Below are positions 1-8,788 of a stretch of 64,000 bases of DNA, one piece after another. The stretch's first letter is position 1. Each line of letters begins with the position of its first letter. This stretch comes from Skermanella sp. TT6 (GTDB taxonomy: Bacteria > Pseudomonadota > Alphaproteobacteria > Azospirillales > Azospirillaceae), in contig NZ_CP067421.1 of assembly GCF_016653635.2 (NCBI RefSeq), forward strand, positions 124,001 to 188,000, in the 5' to 3' direction. Made by a program: the position numbers and the translations under genes. The notes beneath the pieces are model-generated. The model had not been told where the DNA came from. It ran no database searches and was given only the letters and a program-made list of their open reading frames with translations.

Positions 1-519
1 AACAATGCCGGCCTGGAGCTCATGACCCCGCTGGACGACGCCGGCGCGGAGAACGAGGCGGCCTTCCGGCGCATCATCGAGATCAACATCCTGGGCACCT
101 TCCTGGTGACCCGGGCCGTGGTGCCGGGCATGCGCGCGGGCGGCGCCATCGTCAACACGGCCTCGGTCTGGGGCCGCGTCGCGGAACCCCTGTTCTCCGC
201 CTATGTCGCGTCGAAGCACGCGGTGATCGGGCTGACCAAGACCTGGGCCAAGGAACTCGGCCCCGCCGGCATCCGGGTCAACGCGGTGTGCCCCGGCTGG
301 GTGCGGACGGAGGCCTCCATGCGCTCGCTCGGCCGGATGGCGGAGCGGGCCGGCCGCGGGGAAGCGGATCTTCTGGACGACATCATCGCCGGGCAGGCGC
401 TGCCCGGCCTCATGGAGCCGCCGGACATGGCGGGTCCCTATCTGTTCCTTGCCTCCGACCTCGCGGCCAACGTTACCGGCCAGAGCCTCGGAGCCGACCG
501 GGGGGAAGTGCCGTGGTGA
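1..519 (+). CDS. Short-chain dehydrogenase/reductase, 5' end cut by window edge
   Basis: This is the C-terminal part of a classical NAD(P)-dependent short-chain dehydrogenase. The frame is open from the first base, where it reads N-N-A-G, the family's conserved strand motif, so the Rossmann start lies upstream of the window. The active-site pattern Y-V-A-S-K follows a conserved serine region (NTASVWG), and the usual P-G-W-V segment comes next. The C-terminus ends LGADRGEVPW rather than the common V-D-G-G, so the last residues are atypical. The next dehydrogenase begins inside its last codons, so the two are translationally coupled. The substrate cannot be told from sequence. Confidence 0.9.
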   Translation, partial: NNAGLELMTPLDDAGAENEAAFRRIIEINILGTFLVTRAVVPGMRAGGAIVNTASVWGRVAEPLFSAYVASKHAVIGLTKTWAKELGPAGIRVNAVCPGWVRTEASMRSLGRMAERAGRGEADLLDDIIAGQALPGLMEPPDMAGPYLFLASDLAANVTGQSLGADRGEVPW

Positions 520-1223
520 CGGATTTGAACGGCCTCAGGGCGCTGGTGACCGGCGCCGCGAGCGGGATCGGCCTCGCCGCCTGCGAGGCCCTGCGCGGCA
601 CGGGTGCCCGGGTCGTCGGGCTGGACCGCGCGCCGGCCTCGGCCGACGATGCCGGCCGGGTGGTCGCCGACGTGACCGACGAGGGCCAGGTGATCGAGGC
701 GGTCGCCCTGGCCGCCGCGCGGCTGGGCGGCCTCGACCTGCTGGTGAACTGCGCCGGCATCGAGATCGAGGCACCGCTCCACGCGATCGACATCGCCGAC
801 ATGGACCGCATGTACGCGGTCAACGTGCGCGGCCCCATCCTGGTCACCCGGGAAGCATTGAAGGCGATGAAGCCGGGTGCCCGCATCGTCAACATCGCGT
901 CGGAGCTGGCCTATCTCGGCCGCCAGGGCGCCTCGGGCTACTGCGCCACCAAGGGGGCGGCGCTTTCGCTGACGCGGTCCTGGGCGCGGGAGCTGGCGCC
1001 CGCCATCCTGGTCAACGCCGTGGCCCCCGGCCCGATCGACACCCCGCTGCTGGGCTTCGAGCGCATGACCGACGCCCAGAAGGCGCTGGAGAGCGCCAAC
1101 CCCCTCGGCCGCATCGGCCGCCCGGAGGAGGTCGCCGCCGCGATCCTCTTCCTGGCGTCCCCTGCCGCCAGCTTCATCACGGGACAATGCATCAGCGTCG
1201 ATGGCGGCGCGGCGATGCACTGA
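513..1223 (+). CDS. Short-chain dehydrogenase/reductase
   Basis: A 236-residue NAD(P)-dependent oxidoreductase. It shows the cofactor loop GAASGIG near residue 16, N-C-A-G in the fourth strand region, the catalytic Y-C-A-T-K pair and the terminal C-I-S-V-D-G-G typical of the family. I chose the GTG at 513 because a purine-rich GGGGGAAG lies just upstream. A GTG at 516 would give a 4-base overlap with the previous stop and is equally possible. It is the second of two adjacent dehydrogenases at the head of an amidohydrolase/ABC transporter cluster and probably acts on a carbon skeleton from the same pathway. That role is inference. Confidence 0.9.
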   Translation: MVTDLNGLRALVTGAASGIGLAACEALRGTGARVVGLDRAPASADDAGRVVADVTDEGQVIEAVALAAARLGGLDLLVNCAGIEIEAPLHAIDIADMDRMYAVNVRGPILVTREALKAMKPGARIVNIASELAYLGRQGASGYCATKGAALSLTRSWARELAPAILVNAVAPGPIDTPLLGFERMTDAQKALESANPLGRIGRPEEVAAAILFLASPAASFITGQCISVDGGAAMH

Positions 1224-1237
1224 GAGGAAAAGAACCC

Positions 1238-2011
1238 ATGGTCGAAAGCGTCTTCATGGCCGAACTGACTTGGCCGGAGTTCGCCGCCAAGGTGGCGGAG
1301 GGCGTCACCGTCTTCCTGCCCCTGGGCACCACCGAGCAGCACGGTCCCCACATGGCGATGAACGTGGACGTGGTGCTGCCTACCGCCGTGTGCGAGCGGG
1401 TGGCGCGCAACGTCGGCGGCATCGTCGCCCCGACGATTCCCTATGGCTACAAGTCGCAGCCCCGCTCGGGCGGCGGCGAGGCGTTCCCCGGCACCACCAG
1501 CCTGGACGCCAACACCTTCTCGCTGGTCGTGCGCGACGTGATCCGCAGCCTCGGCACCGACGGCGTGCGCCGGCTGGTGGTGGTGAACGGGCATTTCGAG
1601 AATTGCTGGCCGGCGGTCGAGGGCGTCGACTTGGGACTACGCGAGCTTCGTCGCGACGGGATTCGCGACATGCAGGTGATGCGGCTGGAATACTGGGACT
1701 TCGTCGGCCGCGACACGCTGGACCGGCTCTTCCCCGAAGGGTTCCCCGGCACCGAGCTGGAGCATGCCAGCCTGCTGGAGACGTCGCTGATGCTTCTGCT
1801 GCGGCCCGACCTGGTCGACATGGACAAGGTGCCGTCCGACGGGCCCGCCCAGTTCCCCACATACGACCGCCATCCCGTGCCGGAGGGGTTCGTCCCGGCT
1901 TCCGGCGTCCTGGCCCGCGCCCAGGGGTCCTCGGCCGAGAAGGGGCGGCTCCTGATGGACGACCATGTCGAGCGGATCACCCGGGCCGTCCGCGCCGAAT
2001 TCGGAGTTTGA
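1238..2011 (+). CDS. Creatininase family amidohydrolase
   Basis: A 257-residue member of the creatininase/creatinine amidohydrolase family, metal enzymes that open cyclic amides or formamides. Family metal ligands are visible: the TTEQHGPH stretch near residue 30, an aspartate in N-V-D-V, the N-G-H-F-E-N segment in mid-protein, and a late glutamate in LEHASLLE. The ATG at 1238 follows a GAGGAAAAGA ribosome binding site. It lies 14 bases after a dehydrogenase and 7 bases before an agmatinase-type gene, so it is in an operon. Family members include creatininase, MftE-type peptidases and formamide hydrolases. The pairing with a ureohydrolase and DUF1989 favours a C-N bond-cleaving catabolic role. 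Confidence 0.88.
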   Translation: MVESVFMAELTWPEFAAKVAEGVTVFLPLGTTEQHGPHMAMNVDVVLPTAVCERVARNVGGIVAPTIPYGYKSQPRSGGGEAFPGTTSLDANTFSLVVRDVIRSLGTDGVRRLVVVNGHFENCWPAVEGVDLGLRELRRDGIRDMQVMRLEYWDFVGRDTLDRLFPEGFPGTELEHASLLETSLMLLLRPDLVDMDKVPSDGPAQFPTYDRHPVPEGFVPASGVLARAQGSSAEKGRLLMDDHVERITRAVRAEFGV

Positions 2012-2018
2012 GCACACA

Positions 2019-2978
2019 ATGAGCGACAAGCGGTTCCAGCCCCTCGATTCCGCCGCCGTGCCCCGGTTCGCCGGGCTGCCGACCTTCATGCGGCTACCCG
2101 TGGCCTCGCCGGAGGAGGTGGACGTGGCCCTGGTCGGCGTCCCGTTCGACGGCGGCACGACCAACCGGCCGGGTCCGCGCCACGGCCCGCGCGAGGTGCG
2201 CAACCAGTCCAGCCTGGTCCGCCGGGTCCACCATGCGACCGGCATCTGTCCGTTCGACCTGGTGCGCGTCGGGGACTGCGGCGACGCGCCGGTCAACCCG
2301 CTCGACCTGATGGAGAGCATCGACCTGATCTCCGGCTACTTCGCCGGGGTGCGCCGGGCAGGCGCCGTGCCGCTGACGGTCGGCGGCGACCACCTGATCA
2401 CGCTGCCGGTGCTGCGCGGGCTGATCGACCAGGGGCCGGTCGGGCTGATCCATTTCGACGCCCATTCCGACACCTACGACAGCTTCTTCGGCAACCGCTA
2501 CAACCACGGCACCCCGTTCCGGCGCGCGGTGGAGGAAGGGCTGCTCGACCCGAAGCGCATGGTGCAGATCGGGCTGCGCGGCGCGATCTCGGACGCGGCC
2601 AACTACGACTTCGCCAAGGCCAACGGCATCCGCCTGATCTTCATCGAGGAATTCGACGAGCGCGGCCCGAAGGAGGTCATGGCCGAGGCGCGGGCGATCG
2701 TCGGCGACCGGCCGACATACGTGTCGTTCGACATCGACATCCTCGACCCGTCCATTGCGCCCGGCACCGGCACCCCGGAGATCGGCGGCATCACGTCGCG
2801 CGAGGCCCAGACCATGATCCGGCTGCTGCGCGGACTGGACATCGCCGGGGTCGACCTGGTCGAGGTCTCTCCGCCGTTCGATCCCTCGGGCGCCACGGCG
2901 CTGACCGCCGCGACCCTGATGTTCGAACTGCTCTGCGTGATGGCCGAGGGCATGAGCCGAAAAACCGTGCAGCCGTGA
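2019..2978 (+). CDS. Agmatinase/guanidino-acid ureohydrolase
   Basis: A 319-residue ureohydrolase of the arginase/agmatinase superfamily, which removes urea from a guanidino compound using two manganese ions. The three metal-binding motifs are present: G-G-D-H near residue 125, D-A-H-S-D near 148, and SFDIDILDP near 235 followed by the substrate loop GTGTPEIGG. The ATG at 2019 gives the usual N-terminus length, and a GGAG lies about 12 bases upstream. Context (ABC amino acid importer, creatininase, DUF1989) suggests a guanidino acid or agmatine-like substrate. Guanidinobutyrase or guanidinopropionase cannot be excluded. Confidence 0.9.
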   Translation: MSDKRFQPLDSAAVPRFAGLPTFMRLPVASPEEVDVALVGVPFDGGTTNRPGPRHGPREVRNQSSLVRRVHHATGICPFDLVRVGDCGDAPVNPLDLMESIDLISGYFAGVRRAGAVPLTVGGDHLITLPVLRGLIDQGPVGLIHFDAHSDTYDSFFGNRYNHGTPFRRAVEEGLLDPKRMVQIGLRGAISDAANYDFAKANGIRLIFIEEFDERGPKEVMAEARAIVGDRPTYVSFDIDILDPSIAPGTGTPEIGGITSREAQTMIRLLRGLDIAGVDLVEVSPPFDPSGATALTAATLMFELLCVMAEGMSRKTVQP

Positions 2979-2985
2979 CGGCGGC

Positions 2986-3000
2986 GCCTAACGATTAGGC
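2986..3000. terminator. Small hairpin after the ureohydrolase gene
   Basis: A perfect 6-bp stem with a 3-base loop (GCCTAA/TTAGGC) starts 8 bases past the stop codon. No T-run follows, so it may be only a weak terminator or an mRNA 3'-end stabiliser separating the enzyme genes from the transporter genes. Confidence 0.3.
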
Positions 3001-3171
3001 ATCGAAGCGCATTCCGCCTGCCGGCACTTCATCGGCGCGTGTCGCCGAAAAGCGCCGGCCGGCGTGAATGCACCGGGAACTCAGTTCAAGTTACTTGAAT
3101 GGCATGCAAGTTGCTGGAGTGACCTGAGCGCCGGTCCAGGCGTCATGCCCCATCCCGCACAGGAGAGTGCC

Positions 3172-4023
3172 TTGCCCCTTTCCCAGTTCGTCCGCCTGCT
3201 CAAGACCGCGGCCGTGGTGTTCGCCGCCGGCGCCGCTTCCTCCCCCGCCTTCGCCGACCAGCTCGACGACATCCGGAAAAAGCAGGAGATCGTCATCGGG
3301 ACCGAGGCGCAGTTCCCGCCCTTCGAGTACCTGGAGGACGGCAAGATCGTCGGCTACGCCAGCGACCTCCTGCAACTGGTCGCGGCCGACCTGCCGGGCG
3401 TCAGGCTGAACCAGCTGGACGTGCCGTGGCCGGCGATCCTGCCGGGCCTCAGCGCCGGCAAGTTCGACTTCGTGGTCACCTCCGTGACCGTGACCAGGGA
3501 GCGGGCCGAGCAGTACGCCTTCACCGTGCCGATCGCCGAGGCCACGGTCGCTCTGGTCAAGCGCAAGGGCGACACCTCCATCACCAAGCCGGAGGACATC
3601 GCCGGCAAGGCGGTGGGCTCCCAGACCGCGTCAGCCCAGCTCAAGGCGCTCCAGGCCTTCGACGAGAAGCTCCGCGGCGCCGGCGCGGGGGTGGACGGGA
3701 TCACGGAGTATGTCAGCTTCGACGAGGCCTATGCCGACCTCGCCGCCGGCCGGATCGACGCCGTGTCGCAGGCGCTGTCCAACTTGGCCCCGCTGGTCAA
3801 GGCGCGCGGCGACATGTTCGAGATCGTCGGGCCGACCATCGGCCCCAAGACCTATTACGCTTGGGCCGGCCGCAAGGACCCCGCCAGCGCCTCCCTCGTG
3901 AAGCTGTTCAGCGACGGCATCGCAAAGGCCAATGCTTCCGGCAAGATGGCGGAGCTTCAGATGAAGTGGTTCGGCTTCACCATGGAGGTGCCGGCCGACG
4001 CGGTGCCCGAGCCGACGATGTGA
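3172..4023 (+). CDS. Amino acid ABC transporter substrate-binding protein
   Basis: A periplasmic solute-binding protein of the polar amino acid type (family 3), 283 residues from the TTG at 3172. I prefer this start because AGGAGA lies 6-7 bases upstream and it gives a clean Sec signal peptide: basic R-L-L-K, hydrophobic AAVVFAAGAA, cleavage near A-F-A-D. An ATG at 3145 is the alternative. The mature start EIVIGTEAQFPPFEY is characteristic of the family, and the lobes follow (VTSVTVTRERAEQYAFT, G-S-Q-T-A-S-A, SFDEAYADLAAGRIDAV). It heads the transporter genes that follow directly and presumably supplies the substrate of the upstream hydrolases. Confidence 0.93.
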   Translation: MPLSQFVRLLKTAAVVFAAGAASSPAFADQLDDIRKKQEIVIGTEAQFPPFEYLEDGKIVGYASDLLQLVAADLPGVRLNQLDVPWPAILPGLSAGKFDFVVTSVTVTRERAEQYAFTVPIAEATVALVKRKGDTSITKPEDIAGKAVGSQTASAQLKALQAFDEKLRGAGAGVDGITEYVSFDEAYADLAAGRIDAVSQALSNLAPLVKARGDMFEIVGPTIGPKTYYAWAGRKDPASASLVKLFSDGIAKANASGKMAELQMKWFGFTMEVPADAVPEPTM

Positions 4024-4054
4024 TCAGGCGCCGCGCGCACCCGGGGAACCCCTG

Positions 4055-4708
4055 ATGTTCGATCCCGCCGTCATCGTTCCGTACCTGCCGACCCTGGCCG
4101 AGGGCGCCGGGATCACCTTCGCGGTGTCGATCCTGGCGATCCTGCTCGGCATCCCCTGCGGGCTGGCCCTGTGCTTCCTGCGGCAGAGCCGGAGGCGGGG
4201 GACGGCGACGGCGGCCGCCGTCTATATCAGCTTCTTCCGGGGCACGCCGCTGCTGGTGCAGCTCCTGGTCTTCTTCTACATCCCCCCGGCCTATGGGATC
4301 GAACTGCCGGCCTACCTGACGGCCGTCGCGGTGCTGACCATGAACACCACGGCGTTCCAGGCGGAGATCTTTCGCGGCGGGCTCCAGGCGATCCCGCGCG
4401 GACAGGTCGAGGCCGCGCGGATGCTGGGCTTCACCCACGGACAGGTCCGCCGCCGGGTGCTGGTGCCGCAGATGCTGCGCGTCACGCTTCCGGCCCTGAC
4501 CAACGAGGCGATCGACATCCTGAAGAGCTCCTCCCTGGTATCGGTGATCGCCGTGTCCGAACTGCTGCGGCGCGGGCGGCAGGTCGCCGCCGCCACGTAC
4601 CACCCGCTGGAGGCCTACGCGGCGACGGCGCTGATGTACCTGCTGCTGGTCTCCCTCATCGCCTATGCCGGACGCCGTGCCGGCCGGCGGCTCAGCCTGT
4701 CCCGATGA
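4055..4708 (+). CDS. Amino acid ABC transporter permease (first)
   Basis: A 217-residue inner-membrane permease of the HisM/GlnP type. The region [16 protein letters not shown] is the standard first-third motif, and the EAA loop is clear ([26 protein letters not shown]), which docks to the ATPase. Several hydrophobic helices span the protein. It overlaps the next permease gene by 4 bases (ATGA), so a heterodimeric channel is likely. The length is normal for the family. Confidence 0.93.
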   Translation: MFDPAVIVPYLPTLAEGAGITFAVSILAILLGIPCGLALCFLRQSRRRGTATAAAVYISFFRGTPLLVQLLVFFYIPPAYGIELPAYLTAVAVLTMNTTAFQAEIFRGGLQAIPRGQVEAARMLGFTHGQVRRRVLVPQMLRVTLPALTNEAIDILKSSSLVSVIAVSELLRRGRQVAAATYHPLEAYAATALMYLLLVSLIAYAGRRAGRRLSLSR

Positions 4709-5391
4709 CGCCCATGCCCGACCAGTCCGTCACCCTGCGCTACGCCGAACGGTTCCTCGACGGCTTCCTGACCACGGCGTGGATCTGTGGAGTCTCCATC
4801 TGCGCCGCCGTGGCTCTGGGGCTGGCGCTGTTCCTGGTGCGCCGCCTGCCCTTCGCGCCGGCCCGCTGGTTCTACGACGGCTATGTCGGGCTGCTGCGGG
4901 GCACGCCGTTCCTGATCCAGGTGTTCCTGCTGTATTACGGCGGCCCCAGCCTAGGCATCCGGCTGTCCGCCACGACGACCGCGCTGATCGGCCTCAGCGT
5001 CTATGGCAGCGCCTATTTCGCGGAGATCTTCCGCGCCGGGTTCGAAGCCGTGCCGCGCGGCCAGGTCGAGGCCGCCCGGACGCTGGGGTTCGACCGGGGG
5101 CAGATCCTGCGCAACGTCGAGCTGCCCCAGATGGCGGCCCTGATCCTTCCGCCGTCGGTCAACCAGTGCATCATCCTGATCAAGGAATCGGCCGTGCTGT
5201 CCGTGATCACCGTGCCGGAGCTGACCACCGTCGCCACGCGGGTCGTCTCGGAAACCTTCAATTTCGCCGAGCCCTACCTGCTGCTGGCGCTGCTCTACTG
5301 GCTGCTGGTCGAGACGACGGCCCGGGGCGGCCGGTGGCTGGAACGCGCCACCGGCCGCCATCTGACAACCAGCAAAGGCCCGACCCCATGA
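4705..5391 (+). CDS. Amino acid ABC transporter permease (second)
   Basis: A 228-residue partner permease. It carries [19 protein letters not shown], the EAA loop [24 protein letters not shown] and the late [14 protein letters not shown] segment seen in polar amino acid permeases. The ATG at 4705 overlaps the previous stop. An internal ATG at 4714 could be used instead. It overlaps the ATPase gene start by 4 bases, which indicates tight translational coupling of the whole importer. Confidence 0.93.
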   Translation: MTPMPDQSVTLRYAERFLDGFLTTAWICGVSICAAVALGLALFLVRRLPFAPARWFYDGYVGLLRGTPFLIQVFLLYYGGPSLGIRLSATTTALIGLSVYGSAYFAEIFRAGFEAVPRGQVEAARTLGFDRGQILRNVELPQMAALILPPSVNQCIILIKESAVLSVITVPELTTVATRVVSETFNFAEPYLLLALLYWLLVETTARGGRWLERATGRHLTTSKGPTP

Positions 5392-6248
5392 CCAAGACCC
5401 AGGGCGCCGCCGTCCTCGGGCTGCGCGGCGTGCGCAAGAGCTTCGGCGACCATATCGTGATCGACGGGATCGACCTGGACGTCCACCGCTCCGAGGTGAT
5501 CTGCATCATCGGCCCGTCCGGATCGGGCAAGAGCACCCTGCTCCGCTGCATGAACTTCCTGGAGGAGTATGACGGCGGCGAGGTGGTCATCAACGGGCGT
5601 CTGCTGGGATATTCGCAGGACGCCGGGGGAAAGCGCGTGCGCGACCGCGACGTGGTCGTGGACGAGACACGGCGCGGCGTCGGCATGGTGTTCCAGCATT
5701 TCAACCTGTGGCCCCACATGACGGCGCTGGAGAACGTCACCGCCGCGCTGCGCCTGGTGAAGCAGATGCCGAAAGCCGCGGCCGACGCGCTCGGGGCGGA
5801 GATGCTGGCCAAGGTCGGCCTGTCCGACAAGGCCGGGCAGTACCCGGCCCGCCTGTCCGGCGGGCAGCAGCAGCGGGTCGCGATCGCCCGCGCGCTGGCG
5901 ATGCAGCCCTCCATCATGCTGTTCGACGAGCCGACCTCGGCGCTCGATCCGGAACTGGTCGGCGAAGTGCTCCAGGTGATGCGCGGCCTCGCGGCGGAGG
6001 GCATGACCATGGTGGTCGTGACCCACGAGATGGGCTTCGCCGCCGAGGTCGCCGACCGGGTCGTGTTCATGGACGCCGGCCGCATCGTCGAGCAGGGGCC
6101 GCCCTCATCCCTGTTCGGAGCCCCCTCCCATCCCCGGCTGCGCCAGTTCCTGGAGACCTGGAGGCAGCGCAACGCAGGCTTCGCCACGCTCATGTCGGGC
6201 GCGGCGGACCAACATCTTCGAGAAGGAAACCAGATCCATGCCCGCTGA
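5388..6248 (+). CDS. Amino acid ABC transporter ATP-binding protein
   Basis: A 286-residue ATPase that powers the importer. Walker A is GPSGSGKST, the Q-loop region reads [13 protein letters not shown], the signature is [15 protein letters not shown], Walker B is [14 protein letters not shown], and the switch histidine lies in V-T-H-E-M. These are the hallmarks of the GlnQ/HisP group. An insert near residues 70-95 ([22 protein letters not shown]) is longer than in GlnQ but is seen in HisP/OccP-like proteins. The C-terminus extends about 25 residues past the core and overlaps the start of the next gene. Confidence 0.93.
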   Translation: MTKTQGAAVLGLRGVRKSFGDHIVIDGIDLDVHRSEVICIIGPSGSGKSTLLRCMNFLEEYDGGEVVINGRLLGYSQDAGGKRVRDRDVVVDETRRGVGMVFQHFNLWPHMTALENVTAALRLVKQMPKAAADALGAEMLAKVGLSDKAGQYPARLSGGQQQRVAIARALAMQPSIMLFDEPTSALDPELVGEVLQVMRGLAAEGMTMVVVTHEMGFAAEVADRVVFMDAGRIVEQGPPSSLFGAPSHPRLRQFLETWRQRNAGFATLMSGAADQHLREGNQIHAR

Positions 6249-6849
6249 ACAGCTCGTGACCATTCCCGCCCGCAAGGGCAAGGCCGCCTTCGTCGCCAAG
6301 GGGCAGCTGGTCAAGGTCGTCAACACCCACGGCGAGCAGGTGGTCGACACCTGGGCGTTCCGGCGCGACGACATGTCGGAATTCATGTCGAACGAGCATA
6401 CCCGCGCCCACATGCTGAAGATCATCCCCAAGGTCGGCGACGCGCTGCTGACCAACCGGCGGCGCCCGATCCTGACGCTGGTGGAGGACACCTCCGGCGG
6501 CATCCACGACATGCTGATCGCCGCCTGCGACCGCTACCGGTACGAGATGCTGGGCTGCGAGGGCCACCACGACAACTGCACCGACAACCTGGCGTCGGGA
6601 CTGTCCGAGCTGGGCCTGACCCCGCCGGAGACGCCGAGCCCGCTGAACCTGTTCATGAACATCCCCGTGGCCGCCGACGATACCCTGTCGTTCGAGGCGA
6701 CGCCGGCCCCGGTCAAGGGCGGCTACGTGGTGCTTCGCGCCGAGATGGACCTGGTGATCGCGTTCTCCGCCTGCCCGCAGGACATCCTGCCGATCAACGG
6801 CACCGCCTGCTCGCCAACCGACGCGCATTTCGCCGTGTACGACGCCTGA
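6238..6849 (+). CDS. DUF1989 (urea carboxylase-associated family) protein
   Basis: A 203-residue protein of the DUF1989 family, often annotated as urea amidolyase- or urea carboxylase-associated. Family hallmarks are the N-terminal [20 protein letters not shown], the segment SNEHTRAHM, and the cysteine-containing [13 protein letters not shown], whose histidines and cysteines suggest a metal or ligand site. AGAAGGAAA lies just upstream of the ATG. It overlaps the ATPase gene end by 11 bases. Members co-occur with urea and guanidine catabolism genes and their transporters. No reaction can be assigned from the sequence here. Confidence 0.85.
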   Translation: MPAEQLVTIPARKGKAAFVAKGQLVKVVNTHGEQVVDTWAFRRDDMSEFMSNEHTRAHMLKIIPKVGDALLTNRRRPILTLVEDTSGGIHDMLIAACDRYRYEMLGCEGHHDNCTDNLASGLSELGLTPPETPSPLNLFMNIPVAADDTLSFEATPAPVKGGYVVLRAEMDLVIAFSACPQDILPINGTACSPTDAHFAVYDA

Positions 6850-6973
6850 ACGGATGCCGGCCCGTGTCGAAACCTCTCAGCGTTCCGGACGGAGACGGTG
6901 TAGAAAAGACGCGGCTTCCGTTGCTGAAGGCGATATAACCTTGACCAGTGCGACACAGGATCACGAAGCGGAC

Positions 6974-7558
6974 ATGGCAGCGCCGGAAGTTCCGGCTCCC
7001 GATATCCGGATCGGAATCAAGCTGCGCCATGCCCGTCTCGTCAGGGGCCTGCGCATGAGCGACGTGGCGCGGCGGGTCGGCTGCTCGGAAAGCCTGATCT
7101 CGAAGCTGGAGCACGACAAGGCGAAGCCATCCTTCGTCATGCTTCACAAGCTGGTGGTGGCGCTGGAGACCAACGTCGCCTATCTGTTCGCCGATGCCGA
7201 CGATTCCGCCGGCCCGGTGGCACGGGCCGGCGAGCGTCCCGTCATCACCACCGATCCGCTCCGCAACGCCCACGGCATCCGCCTGGAACGGCTGATACCC
7301 TATGCGGAGGGCCACCTGCTCCAAGCGAACATCCATATCATCGACCCGGGCAGCGGCAGCGACGGCGAGATCGAGCACGACGGGGAGGAGGTCGGCTATA
7401 TCCTGGAAGGCGCGCTTGAGCTGACCATCGGCGGACAGATTCACAGCCTGTCGGCTGGCGACTCCTTCGCTTTCCGCTCCGAGCTGAAGCATGGCTACCG
7501 CAACCCCGGGGACAGGATGACCCGGGTGCTCTGGGTGAATACGCCACCGACCTTCTAG
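6974..7558 (+). CDS. XRE-family regulator with C-terminal cupin domain
   Basis: A predicted DNA-binding regulator of about 194 residues. An HTH_3 domain spans roughly residues 10-65 (KLRHARLVRGLRMSDVARR, then GCSESLISKLEHDKAKPS), and a cupin_2 sensor domain fills the C-terminal half (H-D-G-E-E-V-G-Y, then SAGDSFAF). Such proteins control small-molecule catabolic operons, so it probably regulates the transporter/hydrolase cluster upstream. The start is uncertain: ATG 6974, TTG 6941 or ATG 6854 are in frame, and 6974 gives the usual distance to the HTH. Its TAG stop overlaps the terminus of the repeat element that follows. Confidence 0.85.
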   Translation: MAAPEVPAPDIRIGIKLRHARLVRGLRMSDVARRVGCSESLISKLEHDKAKPSFVMLHKLVVALETNVAYLFADADDSAGPVARAGERPVITTDPLRNAHGIRLERLIPYAEGHLLQANIHIIDPGSGSDGEIEHDGEEVGYILEGALELTIGGQIHSLSAGDSFAFRSELKHGYRNPGDRMTRVLWVNTPPTF

Positions 7559-7762
7559 AGTGGTTTCGCGATCAAATCGATCCGCCCCAGGGAAGCCGAA
7601 CCGATGCGTTGCGCCATGGGCGCAACCTACGATCGGCGGTCCGCATCACCTCCGCCCTGCATCCAGCCGTAGGTTGCGCCCATGGCGCAACACCGTGCGG
7701 CGACTGGGACGGCCGACTGCGAGGACCGGAGCGGTTCAACCTGATCGGGGACTGCTCTAGAG
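7554..7762 (+). repeat. Interspersed nested-palindrome element, copy 1
   Basis: An element of about 209 bp between TCTAGAG and CTCTAGA. Its core holds two 24-bp arms, at 7608-7631 and 7668-7691, that are exact reverse complements. Each arm also contains its own palindrome (GTTGCGCC-ATG-GGCGCAAC), so the RNA or DNA can fold as one long or two short hairpins. Related copies lie at 29762-29963 and, degraded, at 10461-10633. A fragment of a further unit begins in tandem at 7755. No coding capacity is credible. Confidence 0.85.
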
Positions 7763-8014
7763 CTGAGCCCGATCAGGCTCATCCGCCCAGGGCAGCCGGA
7801 CCTGGCGCAAGGTCTATCTCAGTGATACCGGGCCGAGCACGGGGCATCTATCCCTCAGGTCGGAAGCCCACGATCCAGACCATCAGCGCCGCAAACCTTG
7901 TCCGGCGTCGAGGTTACTGGTGGCGGTACATGAACGGGCGATGCCTGCCCGCAAGGGGCGGCCGGGCAAGGTTCAGTTTCTCCGCCCCTCGCCCGGCACT
8001 CCCTGGCATGCTCC
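7763..8014. other. Intergenic stretch after repeat copy 1
   Basis: The first 40 bases continue as the head of a second repeat unit (matching the start of copies 1 and 3). After that I see no gene, operator or strong terminator. It lies downstream of the RTX gene, which reads toward it. Confidence 0.5.
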
Positions 8015-8788
8015 TTAGCCAATCAGGAAGTTTGCCTCGCTCAAGTCACTGGTCTGAAGGCCGACGAACGTGATCGCGCCGACAGTGTCGCCGAGATTGA
8101 GAGAGATTCCGTAGGCCTGCTGACTCAGATTGGCCAGGGGATCGAAGTCCCCGCCGAAGCCGCTCAAATCGATGACATCCTGGCTCTTGTCAAAATCAAG
8201 GATCGCATCGGTGCCGGCGGTATCGGGACGAAAAATGAACCTGTCTGCTCCGCCGAGCCCGACAAGGAGGTCGTTCCCCTCCCCTCCTTCGATGGTGTCA
8301 TTGGCGTTCCCACCGATGATCACGTCATTGCCGGCATCTCCGACCAGGATGTCCGGTGCGTGATTCTCCAGATCCAGATTGGCTACGGCCCTGATCAGGT
8401 CGTCACCTTCCCCACCGAAGATCGCGTCTGCCGCGACGTCGCCGCCGCGCAGATTGTCATTTCCGGTTTCGCCGAAAACGCGGTCGCCGTCTGGATCGTT
8501 CCAGACGACGACGTCGTCGCCCTCGCCGCCATACACGACATCGGCCCCGGCCATGCCGCCGACAATGTCGTTGCCGGCGCCGCCGAAGACCAAGTCGTTG
8601 CCGGCTCCCGTGGTGATGGTATCGCTGCCAACGTTGCCATCGATGGTGTCGTCGCCCTCGCCGCCGTCGATCGCGTCGTCGCCCTCAAGTCCGTTGATGA
8701 GGTCCGCTCCAGCGAGGCCCTGGATCATGTCGGCTTCAGGAGTGCCAACCAGGAAATCGTCTCCGTCGGTACCAATAAAATCAGGCAT
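8015..8788 (-). CDS. RTX-type calcium-binding protein
   Basis: A 257-residue acidic protein made almost entirely of glycine/aspartate nonapeptide repeats (G-G-x-G-x-D-x type, for example GGEGDDTIDG, TGAGNDLVFGG, GGEGNDLLVGLGG). These form a calcium-binding parallel beta roll in proteins exported by type I secretion. It begins directly with a repeat (FIGTDGDDFLVG) and ends with a short non-repeat tail (from D-F-D-K-S-Q-D-V-I-D-L-S onward) like the C-terminal secretion region of M10 or haemolysin-type proteins. There is no enzymatic domain and no signal peptide. No TolC, HlyB or HlyD homologue lies in the window, so its exporter must be elsewhere. Confidence 0.85.
   Translation of the reverse strand: MPDFIGTDGDDFLVGTPEADMIQGLAGADLINGLEGDDAIDGGEGDDTIDGNVGSDTITTGAGNDLVFGGAGNDIVGGMAGADVVYGGEGDDVVVWNDPDGDRVFGETGNDNLRGGDVAADAIFGGEGDDLIRAVANLDLENHAPDILVGDAGNDVIIGGNANDTIEGGEGNDLLVGLGGADRFIFRPDTAGTDAILDFDKSQDVIDLSGFGGDFDPLANLSQQAYGISLNLGDTVGAITFVGLQTSDLSEANFLIG

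Noticed and set aside
7554-7762. Reading the repeat element as a short CRISPR-like array or a coding gene
   Set aside because: There are only two inverted arms with one spacer, no repeat-spacer periodicity, and the short open frames through it simply translate the palindrome.
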